64,000 nucleotides of DNA from Nocardioidaceae bacterium (GTDB lineage Bacteria > Actinomycetota > Actinomycetes > Propionibacteriales > Nocardioidaceae): positions 1 to 64,000 of the forward strand of contig JABFXA010000128.1 of NCBI GenBank assembly GCA_013361955.1, in the 5' to 3' direction. The notes below the pieces were generated by a model. It was not told where the DNA came from. It saw nothing but the letters and a program-made list of their open reading frames with translations, and searched no databases. The translations under genes were made by a program, and so were the position numbers. Positions 9,513 to 19,109 of the stretch are shown here, piece after piece. Within the stretch, counting starts at the first letter, position 1; each line of letters starts with the position of its first letter.

Positions 9513-10411
9513 CCGTCTCCGCGACCCAGCCCGGTGCCACCGAACGGTGGCGCCGGGGGCTGATCCAGGGGATGCCGCTCGGGCCGGCGGTCGTGCTGCT
9601 CGGCGTCTTCCTCGCCGGGCCGATCCTCTACTGCCTGTACGCGGCGTTCACCGACATGGCGCTGACCGGCGGCACGGGCGCGCACTTCGTCGGGCTGGAC
9701 AACTTCCGCAAGGCGTTCGAGAGCCCGGAGTTCCGGCAGTCGCTCGTGTACACGCTGGTGTTCACGCTGCTGTCCGCGATCATCGGGCAGAACGTCCTCG
9801 GCATGGTGCTGGCGCTGCTGATGCGGTCCAGCACCGCCTGGATCCGGGCCACCGTCAGCGCGATCGTGATCGGCGCCTGGGTGATGCCCGAGGTGGTCGC
9901 CGGCTACCTCTGGACGGCGTTCCTCGGCGACGACGGGTCGCTGAACCACCTGCTCGGGATGGTGCACCTGCCGCCGCAGGACTGGCTGTTCAGCGTCCCG
10001 ATCCTGGCCGTGTCGCTGGCGAACATCTGGCGCGGCACCGCCTTCTCGATGCTGGTCTACTCGGCCGCCCTGTCCGAGGTGCCCAAGGAGATCGAGGAGT
10101 CCGCCACGGTCGACGGCGCCGGCACCGTGCAACGACTGTGGTCGGTGACGCTGCCGATGATCCGCCGCTCGATCACCACCAACCTGATGCTGATCACCCT
10201 GCAGACGCTGTCCGTCTTCGGGCTGATCTGGACGATGACCCGCGGCGGGCCCAGCAACCACAGCACGACGCTGCCGCTCTTCGCCTACCAGCAGGCGTTC
10301 CAGCTCTCGCAGCTCGGCTACGGCACCGCGCTCGCGCTGGTGCTGCTGGCCATCGGCGCGGTGTTCTCGCTGGTGTACCTGCGCGCCCTGCGACTGGAGG
10401 ACGGTCGATGA
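9509..10411 (+). CDS. Carbohydrate ABC transporter permease
   Basis: EIEESATVDGAGTVQRLWSVTLPMIRRS EAA-type loop; GTG start overlaps preceding stop. Confidence 0.9.
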   Translation: MTVSATQPGATERWRRGLIQGMPLGPAVVLLGVFLAGPILYCLYAAFTDMALTGGTGAHFVGLDNFRKAFESPEFRQSLVYTLVFTLLSAIIGQNVLGMVLALLMRSSTAWIRATVSAIVIGAWVMPEVVAGYLWTAFLGDDGSLNHLLGMVHLPPQDWLFSVPILAVSLANIWRGTAFSMLVYSAALSEVPKEIEESATVDGAGTVQRLWSVTLPMIRRSITTNLMLITLQTLSVFGLIWTMTRGGPSNHSTTLPLFAYQQAFQLSQLGYGTALALVLLAIGAVFSLVYLRALRLEDGR

Positions 10412-11256
10412 GCCTCTCCCTCTCCACCCGCGACCCGCGGCGGATCCGCGACAAGGTCGCGGTGAACATCGCGCTGGTCCTGGTCGCCGCCGGGTTCGTG
10501 ATCCCGCTGGTGTGGCTGCTGCTGGCGGCCTTCGACGCGAAGGCGGGTGTGGCGGTCAGCTGGCCGCACCCGTGGACGTTCGACAACTTCGACGCGATCC
10601 TCACCATGGACACGACGTACCGGCCGATGCTCAACGGCGTCATCCTCTGCGGTGGCGGCACGCTGGTGACGGTGCTCGCGTCGGTGCTCGCGGCGTACCC
10701 GTTGTCGCGCTACCAGTTCCGGGCGAAGCGGCCGTTCCTGCTCACCATCCTGTTCGCGACCGGGCTGCCGATCACCGCGATCATGGTCCCGGTGTACGGG
10801 CTGTTCGTGCAGGTGAACCTGATCGACACCTTCACGGGGACGATCCTGTTCATGGCGACCACGGCGCTGCCGATCTCGATCTGGCTGACCAAGAACTTCA
10901 TGGACGGCGTCCCGATCGAGCTCGAGCAGGCCGCCTGGACCGACGGCGCCTCGACCATGCAGGGGCTGCGCAGCGTGGTGCTGCCGCTGATGTGGCCGGG
11001 GCTCGCGGTGGTGACGATCTACACCTTCATCGGGCTGTGGGGGAACTTCTTCGTCCCCTTCGTGCTGCTCGCCTCCAACGACCGGCTGCCGGCATCGGTC
11101 AGCATCTACACGTTCTTCGGCCAGTACGGCCAGATCGTGTACGGCCAGCTGGCGGCGTACTCGCTGCTGTACTCGCTGCCCGCGGTGCTGCTGTACCTGG
11201 TGCTCTCCCGTCGGCTCGGCGGGGCGTTCTCGTTCGGTGGGGCGGTGAAGGGCTGA
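10408..11256 (+). CDS. Carbohydrate ABC transporter permease
   Basis: ELEQAAWTDGASTMQGLRSVVLPLMWPGLA EAA loop; 4-bp overlap with previous gene. Confidence 0.92.
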   Translation: MSLSLSTRDPRRIRDKVAVNIALVLVAAGFVIPLVWLLLAAFDAKAGVAVSWPHPWTFDNFDAILTMDTTYRPMLNGVILCGGGTLVTVLASVLAAYPLSRYQFRAKRPFLLTILFATGLPITAIMVPVYGLFVQVNLIDTFTGTILFMATTALPISIWLTKNFMDGVPIELEQAAWTDGASTMQGLRSVVLPLMWPGLAVVTIYTFIGLWGNFFVPFVLLASNDRLPASVSIYTFFGQYGQIVYGQLAAYSLLYSLPAVLLYLVLSRRLGGAFSFGGAVKG

Positions 11257-11296
11257 GCTTTGCGGTGGTGCTCCTGGCGCCTCCGCACCTGACCGG

Positions 11297-11842
11297 TCAG
11301 ACCGTCAGCGGCACGAGGACGTCCGGGCGCCGCCACTCCCGCGCCAGCACCGCGAACATCTCCGAGTCGCGCCACGAGCCGTCGCGCATCCGCAGGTTCT
11401 CGCGCAGCCGGCCCTCGCGGGTCATGCCGAGCTTGTCGAGGACCCGGGCCGACGCGCGGTTGTCGGGGTGGCAGGTCGCCTGCACCCGGTGCAGCCCGAG
11501 CTCGGTGAACGCGAACTCGACCACCCGGGCCGCGGCCGCGGTGGCGTGGCCGCGTCCCCACACCTCGGGGTGCATCAGGTACCCGACCTCCCCGCACGCG
11601 TCCTGCGCCGCGTGCAGGTGCAGCTCGATGTTGCCGACCACCCGGCCGTCGGGCCGTTGCGCCACCCACACGTAGCCGTTGGACGGGTCGGCCGTCGCGG
11701 CGAGGGCGGCAGCGACGTACGCCTGGGTGTCCTCGACCGAGTTCGGCCCCCAGGTCTGGTAGCGGGACACCTCGGGGAGCCGCGCCCACTCGTGGACGGC
11801 TTGCCAGTCGTCCTCGCGCAGCGGCCGGAGCGCGATCGCCAT
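11297..11842 (-). CDS. GNAT family N-acetyltransferase (RimJ/RimL-like)
   Basis: YLMHPEVWGRGHATAAAARVVEFAFTELGLHRVQATCHPDNRASARVLDKLGM. Confidence 0.9.
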   Translation of the reverse strand: MAIALRPLREDDWQAVHEWARLPEVSRYQTWGPNSVEDTQAYVAAALAATADPSNGYVWVAQRPDGRVVGNIELHLHAAQDACGEVGYLMHPEVWGRGHATAAAARVVEFAFTELGLHRVQATCHPDNRASARVLDKLGMTREGRLRENLRMRDGSWRDSEMFAVLAREWRRPDVLVPLTV

Positions 11843-11929
11843 GGTCGGGATTCTGCCGCCGTACGCGCCGAATTCGGTTCACCCACGCGGGCAGCTCGAC
11901 GGGGAGGATGCGCGACCACGCGAGGATCA

Positions 11930-13207
11930 CTACGACCTGTTGGCCTCGGTCGCCGCGTCGTCGAGAATGGCTTGGTCGCGGACGGCGTCCTCCTCGTGGA
12001 TCTCCTCTTCGCGGACGTCGTCCTCGATATCTGTCGGCTGCTCGGACTCGTGCGCCTCCACCGACGCCTCAGTGCCGCGATGTTGGCTCGTCGCCGGGGG
12101 AGTGTCGCCAAGGTCGGTCGGGACCTGATGCCCGGCCCGTGGCTCCACAGGGTCTGGCTCGCCCTGCTGACCCTGCGCGCCCTGCTGACCCTGCTGGTCC
12201 TGCAGCACGGTAGGCCCGCCGCCGTGGCCCCCGGCTTCCTGTTCCCGCCTGAACTTGTCGGCGAGCCCAGCAACGTGCAGACCTGTGGTGGCGCCCATGA
12301 AGGCGACGAAGGCTGCCGTCAGCAATGCGATCGACTCGCTGACCGAGACTCCCCACGTGGGATCGCTCAAGTAGCTCGCCTGGTAGATCGCGACCGCCGC
12401 AGCGGCGCCGGCCACGACCGAGATGATCCCGATGGCAGTGACGGACCAACTCGCCCACTCCTTCGGGTTGAACCTGGTCGCGTCGGGCTTCTGCTCCTTC
12501 ACCACCCACGTCACCCAGCTACCGGCGATCATCGCCAGGACGACGAGTGCCAACGCCCGCGCCCAGTTCGGATCGGATGCGTCGACGACCAATGGCAGGT
12601 CGACGCGTGCGACACGAGGGTCGATGATCGAGACCGTCCCGCTGTAGCTCCCAGGACCGCCCAGCGCATCTGCTTGCCTTCGGTCGACGCACAGGGTGAC
12701 CCTGACCCGGTCTCCCACGACCCGTGCGCGGGCCCTCACGTCGTCGGGGTTGAGATTCGCACCGTCCGACCGCCTGAACTGCAGGAGGTCGAGCTGGACC
12801 GGCGTCTTGCCCAACCGCTTCTTGAGTGTCTCTACATCCTGGCTGGAGGAGGCACCAGCGGCACCCTGCAGGGACAACTTGTAGTCGATGTCGAGTGCAC
12901 GAACAGCCTGGCTCCGCCCGAAGTGAAGTGTCGTCGCCTGTTCTGGCAGGAGGGCGAGCTGCAAGGGCTGCGCCCCGGACTGGGACTCCGGCGGACTGTT
13001 GGGCCGGTCGTACCGGGCCCAGACGGCGTCCTGTCCCGAGGTCGGCTGGTCGAAGCACCGGGGACTGGTGTCGACGCCGGCATCTCCCTTCCAGCCGAAC
13101 AACAGCAGCCCGACCGTCATGAGGGCGAGCCCTATGAGCAGGACCGTGCCTGCGTTGACCCCAGGTTGATGTGGAGGCGTGCGCGGATGCGCTGATGGAT
13201 GGGCCAT
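11930..13207 (-). CDS. Hypothetical membrane protein with Q/G-rich acidic C-terminal tail
   Basis: Several TM segments (NAGTVLLIGLALMTVGLLLFG; ALALVVLAMIAGSWVTWVV; AIGIISVVAGAAAAVAIY); low-complexity QDQQGQQGAQGQQGE tail. Confidence 0.7.
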   Translation of the reverse strand: MAHPSAHPRTPPHQPGVNAGTVLLIGLALMTVGLLLFGWKGDAGVDTSPRCFDQPTSGQDAVWARYDRPNSPPESQSGAQPLQLALLPEQATTLHFGRSQAVRALDIDYKLSLQGAAGASSSQDVETLKKRLGKTPVQLDLLQFRRSDGANLNPDDVRARARVVGDRVRVTLCVDRRQADALGGPGSYSGTVSIIDPRVARVDLPLVVDASDPNWARALALVVLAMIAGSWVTWVVKEQKPDATRFNPKEWASWSVTAIGIISVVAGAAAAVAIYQASYLSDPTWGVSVSESIALLTAAFVAFMGATTGLHVAGLADKFRREQEAGGHGGGPTVLQDQQGQQGAQGQQGEPDPVEPRAGHQVPTDLGDTPPATSQHRGTEASVEAHESEQPTDIEDDVREEEIHEEDAVRDQAILDDAATEANRS

Positions 13208-13365
13208 GACAATCTCCCCCGTGTCGCCGATCCGGATTCAAGGACAGATGACTCGGCGCCACCTGTTGGTACAACTATCTGCAAAATGTGCGGATGTGCC
13301 ATGGCCCGACGGGATCACTTGAGCACTAGAACCCGTGACGCGCTTGGGTTGTCTGCCCTGGGCGC

Positions 13366-13599
13366 GTGTCGATCGACCCCGAGGCCGAGTACGCGCGGAT
13401 CCGGACCACGTACGCACGCGCGCGACGGCGTGACGTGCTGGTCCTCGTGCTGCTCTTCGCCGGCTTCGCCGTCGCCAGCCTCGTCCACCGGCTCGACTGG
13501 TCCTTCGCGCTCGGCACCCTCGCGGCGTTCGTCGCCTGGGAGCTCACCAAGCTCAAGGTCCGACGCAACGCCCGCGACTTCGCGCGGAGCGCTGGCTAG
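13366..13599 (+). CDS. Small hypothetical membrane protein
   Basis: 77-aa ORF with two hydrophobic segments (VLVLVLLFAGFAVASLVH; FALGTLAAFVAWEL). Confidence 0.5.
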   Translation: MSIDPEAEYARIRTTYARARRRDVLVLVLLFAGFAVASLVHRLDWSFALGTLAAFVAWELTKLKVRRNARDFARSAG

Positions 13600-14954
13600 G
13601 ACGTCGCGACCAGCGGCGCCAGCGGCTCGCTCACCGGCGGCACCGGTACGCCGAGCTCGGCGACGTTCCAGCCGGCGCACTGCCAGCGCTCCGCGTCGAG
13701 CAGGTGCCGCGCGTCCAGCAGCGCCTTGCGGCGCACGATCGCGCCGAGGGTGGCCGGGTCGAGTGCGCGGAACTGCTCCCAGTCGGTGAGCACGGCGACC
13801 ACGTCGGCTCCCACCGCGGCGCTGCCGACGGTCGGGGCGTACCTCGCCTCGGGCACCACCCGCCGAGCGTTCTCGGCCGCCTGCGGGTCGAACACCGCGA
13901 CCTGCGCGCCGCCGTGGACGAGCGCGCGGACCACGGCGAGCGCCGGGGAGTCGCGGACGTCGTCGGAGTCCGGCTTGAACGACGCACCGAGCACGCAGAC
14001 CCGGGTGCCGGCAAGGACACCGCCGGCAAGGTGCCGGACCAGCTCGACCGCACGCGTACGGCGACGCAGGTTCACCGCGTCGACCTCGTGAAGGAACCGC
14101 ACCGCAGCGCCGGCGCCGATCTCCTCGGCCCGGTGCGCGAACGCGCGGATGTCCTTCGGCAGGCAGCCGCCGCCGAACCCGAGCCCCGGAGCGAGGTACC
14201 GACCGCCGATCCGGCTGTCCAGCGACAGCGCGTGCACCAGGTGCCGCACGTCGGCGCCGGCGGCCTCGCACACCTCGGCCATCGCGTTCACGTAGGAGAG
14301 CTTGGTCGCGAGGTACCCGTTGGCGGCGACCTTGACCAGCTCGGCGGTGCACAGGTCGGTCTCCACGAGCGGGACGCCGCGCTCCAGCAGCGGGGCGTAG
14401 ACCTCGTGCAGCCGGTCCGACGCGCGCCTCGAGGCGGTGCCGAACACCAGCCGCTCGGGGCGGAGCGAGTCCTCGACGGCGTACCCCTCACGGAGGAACT
14501 CCGGGTTCCACGCCACCTCGGCGGCGTCGCCGACCGGAGCCAGCGAGCGCAGCAGGCAGGCGAGCCGGTCGGCGGTGCCGACCGGGACGGTGGACTTGCC
14601 GACCACCACGGTCGCCCGGGTCAGCGCCGGGGCGAGGGCCCGGACCGCGGCCTCGAGCTGGGACACGTCGGCGGCCGGCGAGTCCGGCTGCTGCGGCGTG
14701 CCGACGCACAGGAAGTGCAGGTCCGCGAACTCGCCCGCCTCGGCCGTGTCGTGGCCGAAGCGCAGCCGGCCGGTGGCCAGGGTGGTGCGCAGCAACCCGG
14801 TCAGCCCCGGCTCGTGGAACGGCAACCGGCCCGCGGCCAGGCTTGCGATCCGCGCGCGGTCGACGTCCACCGCGAGCACGTCGTGCCCGAGGGCGGCGAG
14901 GCAGACCGCGTGGGTGGCGCCGAGGTAGCCGGCGCCGATCACCGACACCCGCAC
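13596..14954 (-). CDS. UDP-glucose/GDP-mannose 6-dehydrogenase family
   Basis: VSVIGAGYLGATHAVCLAALGHDVLAVDVD; GLGFGGGCLPKDIRAF; VCVLGASFKPDSDDVRDSPAL. Confidence 0.93.
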   Translation of the reverse strand: MRVSVIGAGYLGATHAVCLAALGHDVLAVDVDRARIASLAAGRLPFHEPGLTGLLRTTLATGRLRFGHDTAEAGEFADLHFLCVGTPQQPDSPAADVSQLEAAVRALAPALTRATVVVGKSTVPVGTADRLACLLRSLAPVGDAAEVAWNPEFLREGYAVEDSLRPERLVFGTASRRASDRLHEVYAPLLERGVPLVETDLCTAELVKVAANGYLATKLSYVNAMAEVCEAAGADVRHLVHALSLDSRIGGRYLAPGLGFGGGCLPKDIRAFAHRAEEIGAGAAVRFLHEVDAVNLRRRTRAVELVRHLAGGVLAGTRVCVLGASFKPDSDDVRDSPALAVVRALVHGGAQVAVFDPQAAENARRVVPEARYAPTVGSAAVGADVVAVLTDWEQFRALDPATLGAIVRRKALLDARHLLDAERWQCAGWNVAELGVPVPPVSEPLAPLVATS

Positions 14955-14955
14955 G

Positions 14956-16095
14956 TCAGGCCGCCTTCGCCACGACCGGCGTGCCCAGCAGCGGCAGGTA
15001 GTGCTCCCGCACCAGCTCGTCGACCACGGCCGACCAGGTCCGCCCGCGCACCGCGGCGGCGGCCGCGGCACCGGCGGACTCGCGCAGGTCCGGGTCGCCG
15101 ACCAGGGTGGCCACCGCCCGCCGCAACCCGCGCGGGTCGGCGACGTCGTACAGCAGCCCCGTGCGTCCGTGGTCGACGAGGTCGACCGGACCGCCCGCCG
15201 TCGGCGCCACCACGGGTACGCCGCTCGCCTGCGCCTCCTGCACGGTCTGGCAGAACGTCTCGGCCTCACCGGGGTGCACGAACACGTCGAGCGAGGCGAA
15301 CGCCGCGGCCAGCGCATCGCCGGTGAGCAGCCCGGTGAAGCGCGCGTCGGGCAGGTGCCGCTCGAGCCACGCCCGCTCGGGCCCGTCGCCGACGACGACC
15401 AGCCGAACACCGGGGATCCGGGCCACCTCCGCGAGCCGGCGCACGTTCTTCTCGGCGGCCAGCCGGCCGACGTAGCCGACCACCACGCGGTCGTCGTCGG
15501 CCCAGCGCGCGTGCAGGTCCGGGTCGTGCCGGTCGGGACCGAAGAGGTCGAGGTCGACCCCGCGCCGCCAGAGGTGCACGTTGTCGACGCCGTAGCCCGC
15601 GAGCTGCCGGGCCGACGCGGACGACGGCGCCAGGGTCCGGTCCACCCGGCGGTGCAGGTGCCCGACCCAGCTGTCGACCAAGCCGGCCAGCGGCACGCCG
15701 TACTCGCGGACGAAGCCGGCGACGTCGGTCTGGTACACGCCGAGCGTCGGGACGCCGAGCCGGCGGGCGGCCCGCAACCCCCAGGCGCCGAGCGCGACCG
15801 GCGACGCGAGGTGCACGAGGTCAGGACCGAACGCGTCCAGCGCCCGGTCGACGTCGAGGGTCGGCAGGCCGACCCGGAAGGACCGGTACGCCGGCAGCCG
15901 CGCCGCGCGGACCCGCACCACCGGCGCTCCGGCGTACCGGTCGGGACCCGGACCCGGGGCGATGACGAGCGCGTCGTGCCCGTGCCTCGTGAGGTGCTCG
16001 ACGACATGACGGACGGTGTTCGTCACGCCGTTGACGTGCGGCAGGAAGGACTCCGTGACCACGGCCACCCGGAGCCGTCGCGCGTGAGGTGCCAT
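14956..16095 (-). CDS. Glycosyltransferase family 4 (alpha-mannosyltransferase-like)
   Basis: VAVVTESFLPHVNGVTNTVRHVVEHL; VGYVGRLAAEKNVRRLAEVARIPGVRLVVVGDGPER; HPGEAETFCQTVQEAQASGVPVVAP. Confidence 0.92.
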   Translation of the reverse strand: MAPHARRLRVAVVTESFLPHVNGVTNTVRHVVEHLTRHGHDALVIAPGPGPDRYAGAPVVRVRAARLPAYRSFRVGLPTLDVDRALDAFGPDLVHLASPVALGAWGLRAARRLGVPTLGVYQTDVAGFVREYGVPLAGLVDSWVGHLHRRVDRTLAPSSASARQLAGYGVDNVHLWRRGVDLDLFGPDRHDPDLHARWADDDRVVVGYVGRLAAEKNVRRLAEVARIPGVRLVVVGDGPERAWLERHLPDARFTGLLTGDALAAAFASLDVFVHPGEAETFCQTVQEAQASGVPVVAPTAGGPVDLVDHGRTGLLYDVADPRGLRRAVATLVGDPDLRESAGAAAAAAVRGRTWSAVVDELVREHYLPLLGTPVVAKAA

Positions 16096-16209
16096 GGCTC
16101 CACGGTCCCGACGGCCGGTGAACGGCTCGTGACCTTGTCGGTGGTGTCGGGGGACGGCTTCGGTGACAACACCGAAACACCCGCCGCTGGTTGCGGTCCC
16201 CCCCGCCGG

Positions 16210-16578
16210 TCACCTCGTGCAGACCGCGATCGCGGACCGGATCTCCGACGGCCCCACGGTGAACGCGTCGTGGTTCGCGAGCATGGACACCCAGCCGTCG
16301 GCCGACCCCTCGACCCGCACGGTCAGCGTCTTGTACGCGTCCCGGGCGGACCGGACGTAGCAGAGCGCGCGGACGCTCCGGCCGGCGGGAAGCGTCGTGA
16401 CAACCGCCCCGCCGGCCGGCCGGTCGTTGACCGGGGTGAGCCGGCGCGTGAACAGGGTCAGCCCCGGCTCGGGAGGCGCCGGCCGTGGCCGGGCGTCGCA
16501 GGCCACCACGCCGACCAGGGCCGGCAGCATCGCCAGCACCCAGCAGGCGGTCCGGGTCCGCACGTCAGGCCGGAGCAA
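16210..16578 (-). CDS. Putative secreted/lipoprotein of unknown function
   Basis: N-terminal hydrophobic stretch ending in lipobox-like VVAC; overlaps upstream GNAT gene by 14 bp. Confidence 0.55.
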   Translation of the reverse strand: MLRPDVRTRTACWVLAMLPALVGVVACDARPRPAPPEPGLTLFTRRLTPVNDRPAGGAVVTTLPAGRSVRALCYVRSARDAYKTLTVRVEGSADGWVSMLANHDAFTVGPSEIRSAIAVCTR

Positions 16579-17149
16579 CCGTCCGTCTCATCACCGTGTG
16601 GTTCTTGCCCTTCGCGCGCTGGTAGTCGAAGCCGGCCCGTTCGTAGAGCGCCCGGGTGCCGTTGTACAGGAACGAGTTGCCGACCCGCCGGCCGTCGGAG
16701 AGGTCCTGCGGGTAGCCCTCGACGACGCCGCCGCCGGCCGCGGCGATCAGGTCGAGGGCACCCTGCAGCGCGATCTCGGAGAGGCCCCGACGGCGGTACT
16801 CCTTGTCGATGAAGATGCAGGTCAGCCGATAGTCCGGGAGCAGGTCGCGCTCCGCGTCGTACTGCTTGCGGTGGTGGATGTTCGGCAGCTCCTCGGGGGT
16901 GCCGTACTCGCACCAGGCCACCGCCCGGTCGCCGTCGAACACCAGCGCGGCGTGCGCCTCGCCCTGCTCGACCAGCTTCCGCTTCAACGCGCGGTTGCCG
17001 TCGTAGCCCTGTCCACGCTCCGCGCAGTCGGGGTGGAACCAGATGCACCAGCAGCCACCGAAGATCCCGTTGTGCCGCTCGACCATGGCGGCGAACGCGT
17101 CCCAGGTGTCCGCCGTCAGCGGGCGTACGACGAGCTCGTCGGCGCCCAT
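16565..17149 (-). CDS. GNAT family N-acetyltransferase
   Basis: LTCIFIDKEYRRRGLSEIALQGALDLIAAAGGGVVEGYP; YERAGFDYQR. Confidence 0.85.
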   Translation of the reverse strand: MGADELVVRPLTADTWDAFAAMVERHNGIFGGCWCIWFHPDCAERGQGYDGNRALKRKLVEQGEAHAALVFDGDRAVAWCEYGTPEELPNIHHRKQYDAERDLLPDYRLTCIFIDKEYRRRGLSEIALQGALDLIAAAGGGVVEGYPQDLSDGRRVGNSFLYNGTRALYERAGFDYQRAKGKNHTVMRRTVAPA

Positions 17150-17151
17150 GC

Positions 17152-17529
17152 TCAGTGCACCCCGAAGCAGAGCGGGTGGCCGGCCGGGCTCGCGTAGACC
17201 GCGAACATCTCGTCGCCGTCGGGGTTGTCGGCCGGGCGCCGCGCAGCCCGAAGCTCACGACCGCCGAGCCTGACCGCCGCCTGCCCGGCCGCCGCCAGGT
17301 CGTCGACGTGCAGGTCGAGGTGCACCTGCTGCTGCTGCTTGCCGTCGGGCCACTCCGGGGCGACGTGGTTCGGGGCCCGCTGCACCCCCATCACCCACTC
17401 ACCGTCGACCACAATGCTGTGCCAGTCGTCGTCACGGTGCACCTCCCCGTCGAGGAGACCCGCCCAGAACCTGCTCTCCGCCTCGATGTCGCTCGCGTCG
17501 AACACCACGATCCGCCTCGTCACCCGCAC
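17152..17529 (-). CDS. VOC family (glyoxalase-like) protein
   Basis: VVFDASDIEAESRFWAGLLDGEVHRDDDWHSI; HLDLHVDDLAAAGQAAV. Confidence 0.88.
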   Translation of the reverse strand: MRVTRRIVVFDASDIEAESRFWAGLLDGEVHRDDDWHSIVVDGEWVMGVQRAPNHVAPEWPDGKQQQQVHLDLHVDDLAAAGQAAVRLGGRELRAARRPADNPDGDEMFAVYASPAGHPLCFGVH

Positions 17530-17573
17530 GCCGGCTCCTCCTCCCGTCCCGGTCGAGCCGAGCGTACGACGGG

Positions 17574-17596
17574 TTGCGGACGTTCTGCGTCCGCAA
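17574..17596. repeat. Perfect 9-bp inverted repeat with 5-nt loop (TTGCGGACG TTCTG CGTCCGCAA)
   Basis: Direct reading; lies between lipoprotein and VOC genes. Confidence 0.7.
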
Positions 17597-17650
17597 GCGC
17601 GGCCAGGTCCCCGACCCCGCCGGGGCGCGCAGCCGCGGCAGTGCGGCCGC

Positions 17651-18124
17651 CTAGTGGCAGTCGACGGAGGTCCCGAGCGAGGCCAGGGACGCGACGAACG
17701 CCGCCACGGCGGTCCGCAGTTCCGGCGCGACCTGGCCCGGGCTCGCCGTGCTCAGCCCGCGAGCGGCCGGTTGCACCCGCTGCCAGGCGGTCTTCACGTC
17801 GGCCACGTTGGCGGTCGACTCCTTCTCCAGGGCGGCGAAGAGCTCGTCCACCGCGCTCCGTACGGCGCGGATGTCGGCGGCCAGCGCCGCGGTGTCGTTC
17901 GTCTGGAAGTCCTGCTGCAGCTGGGTGCCGGCGGTCCTCAGGTCGGCGAGCGCCGCGCAGGTGGCGCCGCCGCCGGACGCGGAGGACGCGGGCGTGGTCG
18001 GGCTGGACGCGCGCGACGACGTGGCCGGCGAGGACTGCGACGAGCTGGTGCCGTCACCGCCGCACCCGGTGAGCACGAAGATCAGGATGGTGAGCACGAT
18101 GACGATCAGGGTTCGCCGGAGCAT
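17651..18124 (-). CDS. Hypothetical lipoprotein
   Basis: LIVIVLTILIFVLTGCGGDG signal peptide/lipobox. Confidence 0.75.
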   Translation of the reverse strand: MLRRTLIVIVLTILIFVLTGCGGDGTSSSQSSPATSSRASSPTTPASSASGGGATCAALADLRTAGTQLQQDFQTNDTAALAADIRAVRSAVDELFAALEKESTANVADVKTAWQRVQPAARGLSTASPGQVAPELRTAVAAFVASLASLGTSVDCH

Positions 18125-18215
18125 CGCCGCCTCCTCGCCTGGGCACGTCTGCGGTGCACCCGGGCAGCGTCTCCCGGGGGCAGCGGGTTCCGCCTCGCCC
18201 GAAGCGGATGAGCCG

Positions 18216-19109
18216 TCAGCCGTGGTGCCGCAGCACCGCGCCGGCGACGACGAGGTCCTCCCAGGACATCCCGACGTTCTTGAACACCAGCGGACGGTCG
18301 GCGGGCACCTCCGCCGTGCCGGTCACCACGTCGCGCATCGGCAGCAGGTCGTCGGCGGTCAGCGCACCCTCGCCGACCGCGAGCACCACGTCGCCGGCCT
18401 CGCGCAGCGCGGCGCCGACGTCCTCGACGACGACCGTGGACCGGCCGAGCAGCGCCCCGTCGAGCTCGCGGGCGTCGGGCTCGTGCGACCCGACGGCGAC
18501 CACCACGACGCCGTCCCCCAGCAGCGCGGAGTCGAACACCGGTGACCGCGCCGAGGTAGCGCAGTCCACCACGTCCGCACGGCGCAGCGCCTCGTCGGCG
18601 GGCGGGGACCCGAGCGTCACCGCGTCCAGGTCGGTGCGGGCGGGGGCGCGCACCAGGTACGTCTCGTCCGCGAGCGGGCGCACGGCCGCCAGCGTCGCGA
18701 CGTGACCGGTCGCCTGCGGGCCGGCGCCGACCACGACGACGCGCAGCAGCCGGTCCGGCAGCCGACCGAGCACCGCGGCGACGGACACCGCGGCGGTCCG
18801 GAGCGTGGTCAGTGCGGTGCCGTCGAGCATGGCGCGCACCGCGAAGGTGTCCCGGTCGTACAGCAGGTAGACGGCCTGCACCCGCGGCAGCCCCTGTGCG
18901 GGGTTGCCGGGGGCGATCGTGACCACCTTGACGCCGACCGCGTCCGGCGACTCCGACGGCATCAGCAGGAGCTGACCGGTGCTCAGCCCGACCGGCACCC
19001 GCGGCGGGTCGGCGGCCGGGTCGAGCCCGCCGTGCAGCGCGTCGGTGACCGCGCGCACCGCGCCCGCGGGTCCGAGGGCTGCGACGGCGTCCGCGTCGAG
19101 GAACCTCAT
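18216..19109 (-). CDS. Ornithine cyclodeaminase/mu-crystallin family protein
   Basis: LLMPSESPDAVGVKVVTIAPGNP; GTALTTLRTAAVSVAAV; VVVVGAGPQATGHVATL. Confidence 0.9.
   Translation of the reverse strand: MRFLDADAVAALGPAGAVRAVTDALHGGLDPAADPPRVPVGLSTGQLLLMPSESPDAVGVKVVTIAPGNPAQGLPRVQAVYLLYDRDTFAVRAMLDGTALTTLRTAAVSVAAVLGRLPDRLLRVVVVGAGPQATGHVATLAAVRPLADETYLVRAPARTDLDAVTLGSPPADEALRRADVVDCATSARSPVFDSALLGDGVVVVAVGSHEPDARELDGALLGRSTVVVEDVGAALREAGDVVLAVGEGALTADDLLPMRDVVTGTAEVPADRPLVFKNVGMSWEDLVVAGAVLRHHG

Noticed and set aside
12130-12215. CCTGCTGACCCTGC imperfect short repeats as a regulatory repeat
   Set aside because: Explained by the Gln/Gly-rich coding tail of the 11930-13207 gene on the minus strand
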